Shown here piece after piece: positions 52,887 through 64,000 of a DNA stretch of 64,000 bases; the first letter of the stretch is position 1, and every line of letters begins with the position of its first letter. Under the pieces are notes generated by a model, which saw nothing but the letters and a program-made list of their open reading frames with translations, ran no database searches and was not told the origin of the DNA. Location: contig CAZGYD010000192.1 in NCBI GenBank assembly GCA_964530115.1, forward strand, positions 20,071-84,070. The letters are read 5' to 3'. This DNA comes from Fen-999 sp964530115. Its GTDB lineage: Bacteria > Pseudomonadota > Gammaproteobacteria > Burkholderiales > Rhodocyclaceae. Made by a program: the position numbers and the translations under genes.

Positions 52887-52976
52887 GACGCCGATTCTGC
52901 GTTCAGAAATTGCATTTCTCATTACGGAACGAGCGGACGAAGCGCCTGTTTTCGATCGGAAATATTTTGTCTGATG

Positions 52977-53020
52977 TCTTATATAAGATACTTGTTGCTT
53001 TGCGGCAATTTCCCTATACT
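52977..53020 (+). promoter_or_regulatory. aceA promoter with palindromic operator
   Basis: A sigma-70-like promoter: TTGTTG (52992-52997), 17 bases, TATACT (53015-53020). Just upstream, overlapping the -35 side, is the perfect palindrome TCTTATATAAGA (52977-52988). An AT-rich palindrome placed like this suggests regulation of the glyoxylate shunt by a dimeric repressor or activator, perhaps GntR-like; the identity is a guess. Confidence 0.6.
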
Positions 53021-53078
53021 GGACTCACCTGGCGATGATGCCGCCACCCGTCCCAACCACCCTTCGGAGAGAAACGCC

Positions 53079-54389
<1,311 letters not shown>

Positions 54390-54434
54390 CCATCGACCGA
54401 GATGCCCTCGATACTGAGGGAGTGGAGCGCAAGG

Positions 54435-54459
54435 GCCGCGCCGGCAACGCCGGCGCGGC
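54435..54459. repeat. Perfect 11-bp stem-loop between aceA and aceB
   Basis: GCCGCGCCGGC-AAC-GCCGGCGCGGC in the 112-bp gap. No T run follows, so it is unlikely to stop transcription fully. It may protect the upstream aceA mRNA or set the aceA:aceB ratio. Confidence 0.75.
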
Positions 54460-54501
54460 ACACTTGCCGATGACCCGACAAGCACTTTCGAGGAGATCCG
54501 C

Positions 54502-56097
<1,596 letters not shown>

Positions 56098-56180
56098 GAC
56101 TCAGCCGATGCCGCGCCGCCGGCTCGTTCCGCCCGACGATGAACCGCAGGGAGGGGCGGCCTCGGCACGGGGGTCGCCCC

Positions 56181-56211
56181 GCGGCAAACTCAGCCGTCGT
56201 AACACGCCAGC
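56181..56211 (-). repeat. Dispersed 28-bp repeat, copy 11 (aceB-tolC gap)
   Basis: GCGGCAAACTCAGCCGTCGT followed by AACACGCCAGC, reverse orientation, directly abutting the terminator stem. A weaker resemblance (ACTCAGCCGATGCCGCGCC, 56099-56117) lies about 80 bp upstream. Confidence 0.85.
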
Positions 56212-56213
56212 CA

Positions 56214-56247
56214 GAAAATAGGGCGCCCCCGAAGGCGCCCTATTTTC
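56214..56247. terminator. Strong bidirectional terminator between aceB and the outer-membrane efflux gene
   Basis: GAAAATAGGGCGCC-CCCGAA-GGCGCCCTATTTTC: a perfect 14-bp stem with a 6-base loop, with A runs on one side and T runs on the other, so it works for both converging genes. Confidence 0.92.
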
Positions 56248-56262
56248 CGTGCGCGACGTCGT

Positions 56263-58215
56263 TCAGTCGCGGGAGGACATCGGCCGCATCGCCGGCGGCA
56301 CCGCGGGAACCTCGCGCACGATCCGCCAGCGGTCATCGGCCTTGCGCCATTCGAGGGTCTTGAACACGACGTCGCGATAGATCGGCGACTGATAGGCCTG
56401 CGCGAACGTCGTCACGGCGCGCCCGTCGTCCTTCGTCTCGATCTTGACGTCGGAAAGGTCGAGCTTGATCTTCTCGGCTTCGCCGATGATGCGCCGGCGT
56501 TCGCGCTCCCATTGCCCGCGGCTGCCGCGCTGCGGCTGGAAATCGGGCGCGTAGAAGCCGAAATAGGCAGGCAGGTCGCGCGCCGACCAGGCGCGCGCCC
56601 AAGCCTTCAGGGCTTCGAACAGCTCCCTGTCGGCGGTGCCTGGCGCAATCGCGCCGCCACCCGCGGAAGCCAGGCCGGGAGCGCCGGCCATCGCACCCGC
56701 CGCAGCGGCTGGCGCCGCCGTCGCGGCCTGGGCACGGGCCGCCGCGCCGCCGGTTGCCCCCTCCGCCGCCTGCGACTCCTTGAGGAACTCGGCCGCGCGT
56801 TCGTTGAGCTTCTGCTTGTCGACGACGAACAGCGTCGGCGCCTCCGGCGGGCAGCGCTCGGCGGCATCGCCCCCGGCCGACCAGTCGGCCGGCTCCGGCG
56901 CCTCGTCCCTGGCCACGCGGCTCAAGCCGAGCGCCGCGAGCAGCGTGCCCTGGCTCGCGTGCGTGCGCGCCCGGGCGATCAGCAGATCGTGCTCGGCATT
57001 GACATAGGCGCGGCGGGCCTGGAAGAGCTCGTTCTCGGTATCGAGCAGGTCGAGCAGCGAACGCTGGCCGATGTCGAACTGCTTGCGGTAGGCATCGCGC
57101 GCCTTTTCCGTCGACAGCTGGTGCTGGTCGAGGTAGGTGAGCTGCTCGGCGAGCTTGCGGGTGTCGTTGTAGGCGATCGCCGCGGTCTGCCGCACGTCGC
57201 GGCAGGTCTTGTCACGGATGTCCCGGGCGACATTGAGCTGGTCCGCATACTGGCGCGCACGGGCCTGGTCGGAGAAGCCGTTGAACAGGTTCCAGGTCAT
57301 CACCACCTCGGCGGTCTTGTTGTCGGTCGAGCCGAGATAGCCGTTGAGATCCGAGCCGCGCTCGTTCCTCAGGCGCAGGTCGAATCTCGGCTGATAGGCC
57401 GCCTTGCGGCCCTCCGCGGCCGCGTGCGCGGCGCGCACGTTCTCGATGGCCGCCTTGATCGCCGGGTTGCGCGCCTGCACCGCCTGCATCGCCGCGCCGG
57501 CATCGGCAGGAAGCTGCGTCGCGAGCGAGGGTACCGCCGCCATGTCCTTGGCCGGCATCTCGCCAACGAGGCGCTGGTAACGGGCGCTGACGTCGTGGAG
57601 ATTCGATGTTTCGGTGAGCAGGTTGGCCTCGGCGAGCGCAAGGCGGCCGGCCGCCTGCTCGAGATCCACGCGGCGCGCGACGCCCGCCTGGGCCTTTTTC
57701 TGGATCTGCTCATACACGGCGCGATGACGGACGTAGTTCTCCTCGGCGAGGGCTACGAGCTTGCGGTAGCGGAGGACGTCCAGATAGGCCCGGCTCGCCT
57801 CCAGCGCCGCCGTTTCAGAGGCGTCGACGAGCTCGAAGAGCCGCACCTGACGCGCGTGGTCGAGCCGCCGGACCTCGCTGCGCGTGGCAAAACCGTCGTA
57901 GAGCATCTGTGTCAGACTGAGGGTGGCACCGTGGCGCGTGAAATCACGGCGCATGATCGGATCGTCGCGGTTTTCGCGGCCGATACCGGCGGAGAGATCC
58001 ACCCGCGGCAGATAACCGCCCGCGGCAACCTCCCTTTCGTTCCCGGCGGCCTGGTAGGCGTGCCATTTCTGCAGCACTTCGGGATTGCTCAAGACGGCCT
58101 GCTGGACAGCCGTATTAAGGGTGGCCTGCTGCGCGAACACGGCTCCAGACAACGCCATCCCCCAACCGACTGCCAAGGCCACTTTTGTCACACGCCGAGA
58201 CGTCATTCCGGTCAC
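56263..58215 (-). CDS. Type I secretion outer-membrane protein (LapE/TolC type) with extra C-terminal domain
   Basis: A 650-residue protein. Signal peptide (about 1-28), then a TolC/AggA-like outer-membrane channel (TLSLTQMLYDGFATRSEVRR; YQPRFDLRLRNERGSDLNGY; VVMTWNLFNGFSDQARARQY; FDIGQRSLLDLLDTENELFQ). After about residue 445 come an Ala-rich stretch and a C-terminal domain (530-650; ALKAWARAWSARDLPAYFGF, WRIVREVP) resembling NTF2/SnoaL-like folds. The family is usually about 450 residues. Beside lapG, lapD and an RTX adhesin it is the likely export channel for that adhesin. Confidence 0.88.
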   Translation of the reverse strand: MTGMTSRRVTKVALAVGWGMALSGAVFAQQATLNTAVQQAVLSNPEVLQKWHAYQAAGNEREVAAGGYLPRVDLSAGIGRENRDDPIMRRDFTRHGATLSLTQMLYDGFATRSEVRRLDHARQVRLFELVDASETAALEASRAYLDVLRYRKLVALAEENYVRHRAVYEQIQKKAQAGVARRVDLEQAAGRLALAEANLLTETSNLHDVSARYQRLVGEMPAKDMAAVPSLATQLPADAGAAMQAVQARNPAIKAAIENVRAAHAAAEGRKAAYQPRFDLRLRNERGSDLNGYLGSTDNKTAEVVMTWNLFNGFSDQARARQYADQLNVARDIRDKTCRDVRQTAAIAYNDTRKLAEQLTYLDQHQLSTEKARDAYRKQFDIGQRSLLDLLDTENELFQARRAYVNAEHDLLIARARTHASQGTLLAALGLSRVARDEAPEPADWSAGGDAAERCPPEAPTLFVVDKQKLNERAAEFLKESQAAEGATGGAAARAQAATAAPAAAAGAMAGAPGLASAGGGAIAPGTADRELFEALKAWARAWSARDLPAYFGFYAPDFQPQRGSRGQWERERRRIIGEAEKIKLDLSDVKIETKDDGRAVTTFAQAYQSPIYRDVVFKTLEWRKADDRWRIVREVPAVPPAMRPMSSRD

Positions 58216-58970
58216 CCCTCCTCCGCACCCTGCGGAAACGGCTGGCGATTATACCCGTCTGTTCCATAAGAAAATTTTGTCTCCCGAGCCGCCAACCATT
58301 TTCACGTTTCGGTCCGCGGTACCTTGGCGCCGTTGCAGCCTGTCTGGCGATCGCCATCGGTAGCGTCGCTGCGTTCGACCTCGATCGCCTCTCGGCAAGC
58401 CTGAAGCGTCATGGTGGCAACCCGGAACAACTGAGGGATTGGCTGGCGCTCGTCGAGCAGACGCGCGCCTTGTCCTCCAGCGAAGAAAAGCTTCGCCGCA
58501 TCAATGAATTCTTCAATCGGCGCATCCTGTTCGCCGAAGACCGGCAGATCTGGGGCCAATCCGACTACTGGGCGACGCCGATGGAGACGCTCGCCAGGCT
58601 CGCCGGGGATTGCGAAGACTTCAGCATCGCCAAATATTTCACTCTGCTGGAAGCCGGCATTCCGGACGATCAACTGCGGCTCGTGTACGTTCAGGCGCGC
58701 ATCGGTGGCAGCCACAGCGACATCCGGCAGGCCCACATGGTCCTCGCCTGGTACCCGTCGCCAACCGCCGAACCGCTGGTGCTCGACAACCTGATCGGCG
58801 ACATCCGGCCCGCCTCACGCCGGCCCGATCTCCTGCCGGTGTTCAGCTTCAACAGCCAGGGCCTCTGGGCCGGCAGCGCTGCGCAGGCAAACCCGGGGCC
58901 GGGCGGCCCGGGGAGGCTTTCGCGCTGGCAGGAGCTGCTCCGGCGCGCACGGCAGGAAGGCTTCGATTAG
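58185..58970 (+). CDS. lapG: Periplasmic cysteine protease LapG (BTLCP family)
   Basis: Transglutaminase-like cysteine protease. Catalytic Cys (codon 58611, GDCEDFSIAKYF), His (58734, QAHMVLAWYP) and Asp (58785, VLDNLIGD) are in order, with Cys-His and His-Asp spacing close to LapG; IWGQSDYWATP precedes them as in LapG. It clips large adhesins near their N-terminus. The start is uncertain: the frame has no ATG or GTG before the signal peptide (LGAVAACLAIAIGSVAA), so TTG 58185 with AAGG upstream is used, overlapping the divergent gene. Confidence 0.9.
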   Translation: MSHAETSFRSPLLRTLRKRLAIIPVCSIRKFCLPSRQPFSRFGPRYLGAVAACLAIAIGSVAAFDLDRLSASLKRHGGNPEQLRDWLALVEQTRALSSSEEKLRRINEFFNRRILFAEDRQIWGQSDYWATPMETLARLAGDCEDFSIAKYFTLLEAGIPDDQLRLVYVQARIGGSHSDIRQAHMVLAWYPSPTAEPLVLDNLIGDIRPASRRPDLLPVFSFNSQGLWAGSAAQANPGPGGPGRLSRWQELLRRARQEGFD

Positions 58971-58994
58971 CATCCGACCCGACGGAGAAACGTC

Positions 58995-60914
58995 ATGTCC
59001 ATGTACCGACAACTTTGGCTCGCCATCATCCTGAGCACGCTGCTTGCGCTCGCCGGCAGCCTGCTCGCGGCAACGTTGAGCGCGCGGGCCTACCTTTCCG
59101 AGCAACTCGCGCTCAAGAATGCCGACAACGCGGCCGCGCTGGCACTCTCGTTGAGTCAGCGGGATCCGGACCCGGCGCTGGTCGAAGTCACGGTGGCCGC
59201 CCTGTTCGACAGTGGCCACTACGAACTCATCCGCGTCACCGATCCGCTCGGGAAGATCCTGACCGAGAAAACGTCGCCGGCGAACGGCATCGGTGTTCCG
59301 GCATGGTTCGCGCGGTTGTTGCCGATCACCGCCGCACCGGGCCAAGCCCGCATCACCAAGGGTTGGCAGCAGTTCGGAACCGTCGAGCTCGTGAGCCACA
59401 GCCGCTTCGCCTATCGCGCGCTCTGGCAGAGTGTCGTCGAGATGACGCTCGCCCTCGTCGCCGCGGGTCTCGTCGGCGGCTGGCTCGGCTCGCTGGTGCT
59501 GCGGCGGCTGAAGCGGCCGCTCGACGCGGTCGTAGACCAGGCCAAAGCCATCACCGAGCGCCGCTTCATCACCATCCCCGAGCCGGACGTACCGGAGCTG
59601 AAGAGCCTCGCCGCGGCCATGAACACCTCGGTGGCGAGGATCAAGTCGATGTTCGAGGAGGAGGCAGCGCGCCTCGAGGCGGTGCGCCGCGAGGCGAACT
59701 GCGACCCGCTCACCGGACTTGCCAACCGCAACCACTTCCTCGCCCGACTGCGCACTCATCTCACCGACGAGGACTGCTCAGGCGGCTGCCTCGTGTTTCT
59801 GCGCATCGCTGGACTCGCCGACATCAACCGCCGCCTCGGCCGTGGAGCGACGGACGACATGCTCGCCCGCGTGGGACGGGCCGTCGCGCAGGCGGCCGCC
59901 GAAGCGCCCGACGGCATGGGCGCGCGGTTGAACGGTGCCGATTTCGCCCTTCTGCTGCCCGGCTGCCGCGAACCGCGCGTGCCGGCGGAGAGGCTCTCCG
60001 TGGCGATCTCCCGCGAGCTCGAAACTTTCGTCGGCGAGGAGCCGGCCGTCTTCGTCGGTGCAGGCGGTTGGCGCCCGGGGCTCGAGGCCGGTGCCGTGCT
60101 CGCCAATGTCGATGCCGCCCTCGCCGCCGCGGAAGCGGCCGGGGTCGGCACGATCGTCGAAGCCGAAGCCGCAGCCGGCGAAGTCGTCGCCCGCTCCGGC
60201 GGTGAATGGTCGTCGATCATCCGCGGCGCACTGGCCAGCCGGCGGGCGCGCGTCGGCTCGTTCCCCGTCGTCCGCTTCGACGGCACGCTCATACACCGCG
60301 AGTGTCCGCTGCGGCTCGTGCTGCGCGAGGGCGACGATCCCCTCTCCGCCGCCCGTTTCCTGCCCATGGCCGAGCGCATGAGGCTCATGCCCGAGCTCGA
60401 TCTCGTGGCCGTCTCGCTCGGCCTCGACCTGCTCGACGCGAATCCCGGCGGACCCGACGTGGCCATCAACCTCTCGGCGAGTTCCATCGAGGAGGCATCG
60501 TTCAGGCGCGAGCTCCTCGCCCGGCTCCGCGACCGGCCACAGGCCGCCCGCCGGCTCTGGCTGGAAACACCGGAAGCCGGCGTGCTCCATCATCTCGAGG
60601 CCTTCCGGGTCTTCGCGGCCACGCTGCGCGAATGCGGCTGCCGTGTGGGCATCGAACATTTCGGCCGCCAGTTCAGCCGTATCGCCCTGATCCATGATCT
60701 CGGCCTCGACTACGTCAAGGTCGATGCCGGCTTCATCCACGGGCTCGACGGCAATGCCGGTAACCGCGCCTTCCTCGAGGGACTCTGCGCGATCGCGCAC
60801 GGCATCGGTCTCACCGTCATCGCCGAAGGGGTCGAGACCCGGGCGGAATTCGACGTCCTCGCCGGCCTGGGCTTCGACGGCGCGACGGGGCCGGCAGTCC
60901 GCGAACGGCCATGA
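58995..60914 (+). CDS. lapD: Cyclic-di-GMP receptor LapD
   Basis: A 639-residue inside-out receptor. Membrane helix 1 (about 8-30), a LapD/MoxY-type periplasmic domain (ITKGWQQFGTVELVSHSRFA), helix 2 (about 150-172), HAMP, and degenerate GGDEF (NGADF at 313-317) and EAL (ECPLR from residue 436) domains; it ends FDGATGPAVRERP. Lost catalytic residues fit a c-di-GMP-binding effector that holds LapG. ATG 58995 follows GGAG. It lies 24 bp after lapG. Confidence 0.93.
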   Translation: MSMYRQLWLAIILSTLLALAGSLLAATLSARAYLSEQLALKNADNAAALALSLSQRDPDPALVEVTVAALFDSGHYELIRVTDPLGKILTEKTSPANGIGVPAWFARLLPITAAPGQARITKGWQQFGTVELVSHSRFAYRALWQSVVEMTLALVAAGLVGGWLGSLVLRRLKRPLDAVVDQAKAITERRFITIPEPDVPELKSLAAAMNTSVARIKSMFEEEAARLEAVRREANCDPLTGLANRNHFLARLRTHLTDEDCSGGCLVFLRIAGLADINRRLGRGATDDMLARVGRAVAQAAAEAPDGMGARLNGADFALLLPGCREPRVPAERLSVAISRELETFVGEEPAVFVGAGGWRPGLEAGAVLANVDAALAAAEAAGVGTIVEAEAAAGEVVARSGGEWSSIIRGALASRRARVGSFPVVRFDGTLIHRECPLRLVLREGDDPLSAARFLPMAERMRLMPELDLVAVSLGLDLLDANPGGPDVAINLSASSIEEASFRRELLARLRDRPQAARRLWLETPEAGVLHHLEAFRVFAATLRECGCRVGIEHFGRQFSRIALIHDLGLDYVKVDAGFIHGLDGNAGNRAFLEGLCAIAHGIGLTVIAEGVETRAEFDVLAGLGFDGATGPAVRERP

Positions 60915-60939
60915 AAAGGGCCCGCATGCGCGGGCCCTT
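60914..60939 (+). terminator. Stem-loop after lapD
   Basis: AAGGGCCCGC-ATGC-GCGGGCCCTT (10-bp arms) begins right after the lapD stop, with AA before and TTG after. The T tract is minimal. Likely terminator or RNA-end stabiliser for lapGD. Confidence 0.6.
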
Positions 60940-60959
60940 GCGTGTTACGGCGGCTGACC
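60940..60959 (+). repeat. Partial repeat copy 12 (after lapD)
   Basis: GCGTGTTACGGCGGCTGACC: the left two-thirds of the dispersed repeat core, directly after the stem-loop; the right end is lost. Confidence 0.5.
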
Positions 60960-61027
60960 AGCCCACCAGCCCGCCAACCGGCGGGCGCAGGACGCCGCGT
61001 AGCGGCGGTCCCGAGCGAAGCGAGGGA

Positions 61028-61042
61028 TGGGGCGAAGCCCCA
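61028..61042 (-). terminator. Stem-loop after the RTX adhesin gene
   Basis: TGGGGC-GAA-GCCCCA, read on the minus strand as TGGGGC-TTC-GCCCCA, 15 bp beyond the adhesin stop. A compact UUCG-like hairpin without a T run. It may end the adhesin transcript. Confidence 0.4.
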
Positions 61043-61057
61043 CAGTTTCGGGCTCTG

Positions 61058-64000
61058 TCAGTCAGTGACCAGCTTGCCGCGCGAGAGCAGGTCCTGGATC
61101 ACCTGCTGGTCGGTGGTGAAGCTGCCGACCAGATTTACGCCGTTCAGCTGAATCACCTGATCGACCGCCGCGGCCGTGTAACCTCCCGCGAAGCCACCCG
61201 TCGTGCTCACCGAGATCGTCGTGTTGCCGCCCGACGTGGTGAAGTGCAGGTAGTTGGCGAGGTTGCCCGGGTTTTCGCCGACGAGCAGGTCGCGCAGGTC
61301 GAGCCGATCGCCCGATGCCGAATTGTCGAAATCGGTGATGGTGTCGGTCGCCGGCGAGCCCGGCGTGCCGCGGTCCGTGAGCGTCCAGGCGAACACGTCG
61401 GCACCGGTACCGCCGGTCAGCGTATCGTTGCCCGCGCCGCCGTAGAGCACGTCGTTGCCCGCGCCGCCGTTCAGCGTGTCGGTGCCGACACCGCCGAACA
61501 GCCAGTCGTTGCCATTACCGCCGTTGAGGCTGTCGTTGCCTGCGCCGCCATAGACCAGATCGTCGCCGTCGTTGGCGTTCACCGTGTCGTTGCCCGCATA
61601 GCCGCGGATCAGGTCGTTGCCTGTCGTGCCGGCCAGCGTCTGGCCGGCCTCGGTGCTCGTGGTATAGGTGACGTTGGCCTCGCTGACCGTGACGCTGAAA
61701 TTCTGCGTCACGCTCGCGCTGTGACCGTTCGCGGTCTCGGTCGCCGTGGCCGTCGCCGTGAGGTTCATCGTGCCCGCATAGGTCGCCGGCGGCAGCAGCG
61801 TCAATCCGGAAAGCTGGGCCGGCGTGAAGGTCCAGCTGCCGTTGCCGTTGTCGGTGCCGGCATTGAACCGGGCGCCGGCAGGCACCCCGGAGATGGTGAC
61901 GCTCAAGACTTCGGAGCCGTCGGTATCATTGAGCCGCGCCGAAACCGGCAGGGCAATGGGTGCGCCATAGCTGACCGAATCGCCGCTGACGTTGAAGCGC
62001 GCCTTCGACAGTTGGAGCGAAGAATCCTTGTAGGCGTCGCCACTGTTGAGCACCAGCCAGTCGAAGACGTAGTTTCCGGACATCGTCGCCGTGAAGCTGT
62101 AGCTGCCGTTCGACACCTGGTTCGGGAACTTCTCTTCCGAGGCATCGACGAGGATCGCCTGCTTGTTACCCAGCGGATCGGTGACCATCAGAACGACCAC
62201 GTCGTTGTAACCGTTGGCCACCTCGCTCGCCAGATCCTCGCCGTTCCTGAACGAATAGTCCCAGGTCACGGTCATGCCCGCCGACATCGAATACTGCGAT
62301 TCGGTGAGCTTGCCGTCGACGACATTCACGAAACCGGGATCGTTGACGTTCGGACCGGTCGGATCGAAGCGGTTGTCCAGATAACCCGAGGCCACACCCA
62401 GTTCCGTCTCCAGATTGGCCTGGCTGACACCGGCGCCCATCTCGTAGGCCGTGACGACGACGTCGCTGCTGCCGGTGGAAATCGTCGTTGCGCCCGGAGC
62501 GAGCACATACAGGTTCCCGAAGGTAAACAGCGTCGGCTGATCGGCCACCGGTATCACGTTGACCGTCACCGTGCCGGTCGCCGTGCCGCCTTGGGCATCG
62601 CTCAGCGTGTAGGTGAAAGAGGCCGGACCGCTGTAGTTCGCCGCGGGCGTGAAGATCACGTTGCCGCCCGAGAGCGTCACGGTGCCGTTCGTCGCACCTT
62701 GGACCGAGGTGATGGTCAGTGTGCCGCCATCGACGTCGCTGTCGTTGGCGAGCAGCGTGGCGACCGGAATCGTCAGCGCGGTATCCTCATTCGTGGTCAC
62801 CGTGTCTGCCACCGCCACCGGGGCGTCGTTGGTGCCCGTGATGGTGAAGGAGAGCGTGCCCGTCGCCGTCGCCCCCGCGGCATCCCGCAGCGTGTAGTTG
62901 AAGGTCTCGGTCGCACTCTGCCCCGCCGCCAGCGCGTCCGCCGCCGGTCGGTTGGCCACGTAGCTGTAGCTGCCGTCGGCATTGAGCGTCAGCGTGCCGT
63001 AGGTGCCCACGAGCGCGCTGCCTACCGTCCCCGCCGTGCCACCGAAGCTGACTCCCGTCACCGTCTTGGTGTCGCCAGCATCGACGTCGGTGTCGTTCGC
63101 CAGCACACCCGTCGCCGCGGTCCTCGTCACCGTCGCGTTCTCCGCCACCGTCGCCACGTCCGCCACCGCCACCGGGGTGTCGTTGGTTCCATTCACCGTG
63201 ATGACGACCGAGCGGGTCGTGCCGTCCGCAGTGGTGATGGTAAACGACTCGGTTTCAGTCTGTCCCAGGCGGAGCGCCTGGACGTTGGCGGCGGCGTTGT
63301 TGAGCGTGTAAGTCCACACGCCAGCCGCCGTGATCGAGAATGTCCCGTAAGTTCCAGCCGTGCCGGACTGGGCCACGAAGCTCGACTGACCCGCATCCGG
63401 ATCACTGATCGTCAGCGTGCCGGTCGCGATGGTCGTGCCGTCTTCGGTCACCGTTCCTGTCAGCGGTCCGGAAATAGTCGGCGCATCGTTGGCGCCATGA
63501 ACCGTGATGGTCAGGGTCGCGGTCGACGTATCGCCCGTGCCGTCACCGATGGTATAAGTAAAAACATCGTTCCCGGTCTGCCCGGCCGCCAGGGCCTGCG
63601 CGGCCGCGCCCGGCACGTAGGTGAACGTGCCGTCCGCATTGATCACGACGGTACCATACGTGCCCGCAACGACCGCCCCGACATTGCCGCTCGCCGATGG
63701 GTGGGTGCCCGCGGCGACCCCAATCACGGTGATCGGATCCCCATCGGCATCGTAATCCTGGCCCAGCGTTCCCGGGGTGACATCGCCGGTGATGCTCGCC
63801 GCATCCTCGCTGCCGGAGGCCGTGTCGGCGACCGCGACCGGCGCCGTATTCACACGATACCCGTCCGTGGCACTCGCGGTGCCGACGTTGCCCGCGGCGT
63901 CCCGGGTGGTCACGCTCGCTTCGATCGTCCGGTCCGGATCGTTCGCAAGATCACTGCCATTGACGGCAATGGCAAAGCCGAGATCCGCCTGCACCAGCCC
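61058..64000 (-). CDS. Giant RTX adhesin, C-terminal part (LapA-like)
   Basis: About 980 codons are visible; the frame stays open to the right edge, so the N-terminus is missing. From the edge inward: VCBS/cadherin-like repeats of about 100 residues (GTNDTPVAVADVATVAENAT; GTNDAPVAVADTVTTNEDTA), a beta-rich region, RTX nonapeptides (GGAGNDSLNGGNGNDWLFGG; about 61395-61625) and a type I secretion C-terminus (GADVFAWTLTDRGTPG... DRLDLRDLLVGENPGNL). It is the probable client of the LapE-type channel and of LapG. Confidence 0.92.
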   Translation of the reverse strand, partial: GLVQADLGFAIAVNGSDLANDPDRTIEASVTTRDAAGNVGTASATDGYRVNTAPVAVADTASGSEDAASITGDVTPGTLGQDYDADGDPITVIGVAAGTHPSASGNVGAVVAGTYGTVVINADGTFTYVPGAAAQALAAGQTGNDVFTYTIGDGTGDTSTATLTITVHGANDAPTISGPLTGTVTEDGTTIATGTLTISDPDAGQSSFVAQSGTAGTYGTFSITAAGVWTYTLNNAAANVQALRLGQTETESFTITTADGTTRSVVITVNGTNDTPVAVADVATVAENATVTRTAATGVLANDTDVDAGDTKTVTGVSFGGTAGTVGSALVGTYGTLTLNADGSYSYVANRPAADALAAGQSATETFNYTLRDAAGATATGTLSFTITGTNDAPVAVADTVTTNEDTALTIPVATLLANDSDVDGGTLTITSVQGATNGTVTLSGGNVIFTPAANYSGPASFTYTLSDAQGGTATGTVTVNVIPVADQPTLFTFGNLYVLAPGATTISTGSSDVVVTAYEMGAGVSQANLETELGVASGYLDNRFDPTGPNVNDPGFVNVVDGKLTESQYSMSAGMTVTWDYSFRNGEDLASEVANGYNDVVVLMVTDPLGNKQAILVDASEEKFPNQVSNGSYSFTATMSGNYVFDWLVLNSGDAYKDSSLQLSKARFNVSGDSVSYGAPIALPVSARLNDTDGSEVLSVTISGVPAGARFNAGTDNGNGSWTFTPAQLSGLTLLPPATYAGTMNLTATATATETANGHSASVTQNFSVTVSEANVTYTTSTEAGQTLAGTTGNDLIRGYAGNDTVNANDGDDLVYGGAGNDSLNGGNGNDWLFGGVGTDTLNGGAGNDVLYGGAGNDTLTGGTGADVFAWTLTDRGTPGSPATDTITDFDNSASGDRLDLRDLLVGENPGNLANYLHFTTSGGNTTISVSTTGGFAGGYTAAAVDQVIQLNGVNLVGSFTTDQQVIQDLLSRGKLVTD

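Noticed and set aside
61395..63990. VCBS and RTX repeats as DNA-level tandem repeats
   Set aside because: The repetition follows protein repeats of the adhesin and diverges in DNA, so it is explained by the coding sequence.

Overview
The window is one dense, GC-rich chromosomal stretch from a betaproteobacterium. It is most like the Rhodocyclales (Azoarcus/Thauera relatives): flhDC sits beside flhF/flhG, CheY, CheZ and FliM look enterobacterial in type, and the fliG-R, flgA-L and flhBAFG-fliA blocks are arranged as in that order. The placement rests on gene content and order only. I saw no rRNA, tRNA, CRISPR array, insertion sequence or phage gene.

Layout. (1) 2-8700, plus strand: end of fliG, then fliH, I, J, K, L, M, N, O, P, Q, R (motor switch, export ATPase, hook-length control, export gate). 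(2) 8681-19320, minus strand: flgB, C, D, E, F, G, H, I, J, K, L and a small lipoprotein gene (rod, hook, P and L rings, hook-filament junction). flgA is divergent at 19537. (3) 20478-24256, plus: a periplasmic substrate-binding protein translationally coupled to a membrane PAS-GGDEF-EAL enzyme, set between flgA and flgM. It uses AT-rich codons (TTA, TTG) more than its neighbours and looks like an insertion. (4) 24443-25239: flgM and flgN behind a good sigma-28 promoter. (5) 25246-51506, minus: a continuous motility and chemotaxis block read from flhD through flhC, motA, motB, a short receptor-like protein, cheY, cheA, cheW, a PAS chemoreceptor, cheR, cheD, cheB, a STAS protein, two cheV, a second cheY, cheZ, a second cheA, flhB, flhA, flhF, flhG, fliA and a second stator pair (motC/motD type), ending in a DUF2905 gene. 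(6) 51729-56097, plus: NUDIX hydrolase, RraA-like protein, isocitrate lyase and malate synthase (glyoxylate shunt). (7) 56263-64000: a Lap-type biofilm module with a LapE/TolC-type outer-membrane protein, LapG protease, LapD c-di-GMP receptor and the C-terminal part of a giant RTX adhesin that runs off the window.

How it fits together. FlhDC (class I) would switch on the hook-basal-body genes and fliA. FlgM holds FliA until the hook is finished, then FliA drives late promoters (seen before flgM; possible before motA). CheA/CheW/receptors signal through CheY to FliM, with CheZ as phosphatase and CheR/CheB/CheD for adaptation. The c-di-GMP enzyme in the flagellar cluster and the LapD/LapG adhesin switch at the far end could connect motility with attachment.

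The most unusual feature is a dispersed repeat of about 28 bp (core GTGTTACCACGGCTGAG). There are eleven clear copies and one partial, in both orientations, in intergenic gaps and inside protein linkers, read in four different coding frames. A second shared signal is the palindrome CGGCAATTnTTGCCG in the flgB-flgA gap and before flhB, with a looser copy before flgK.
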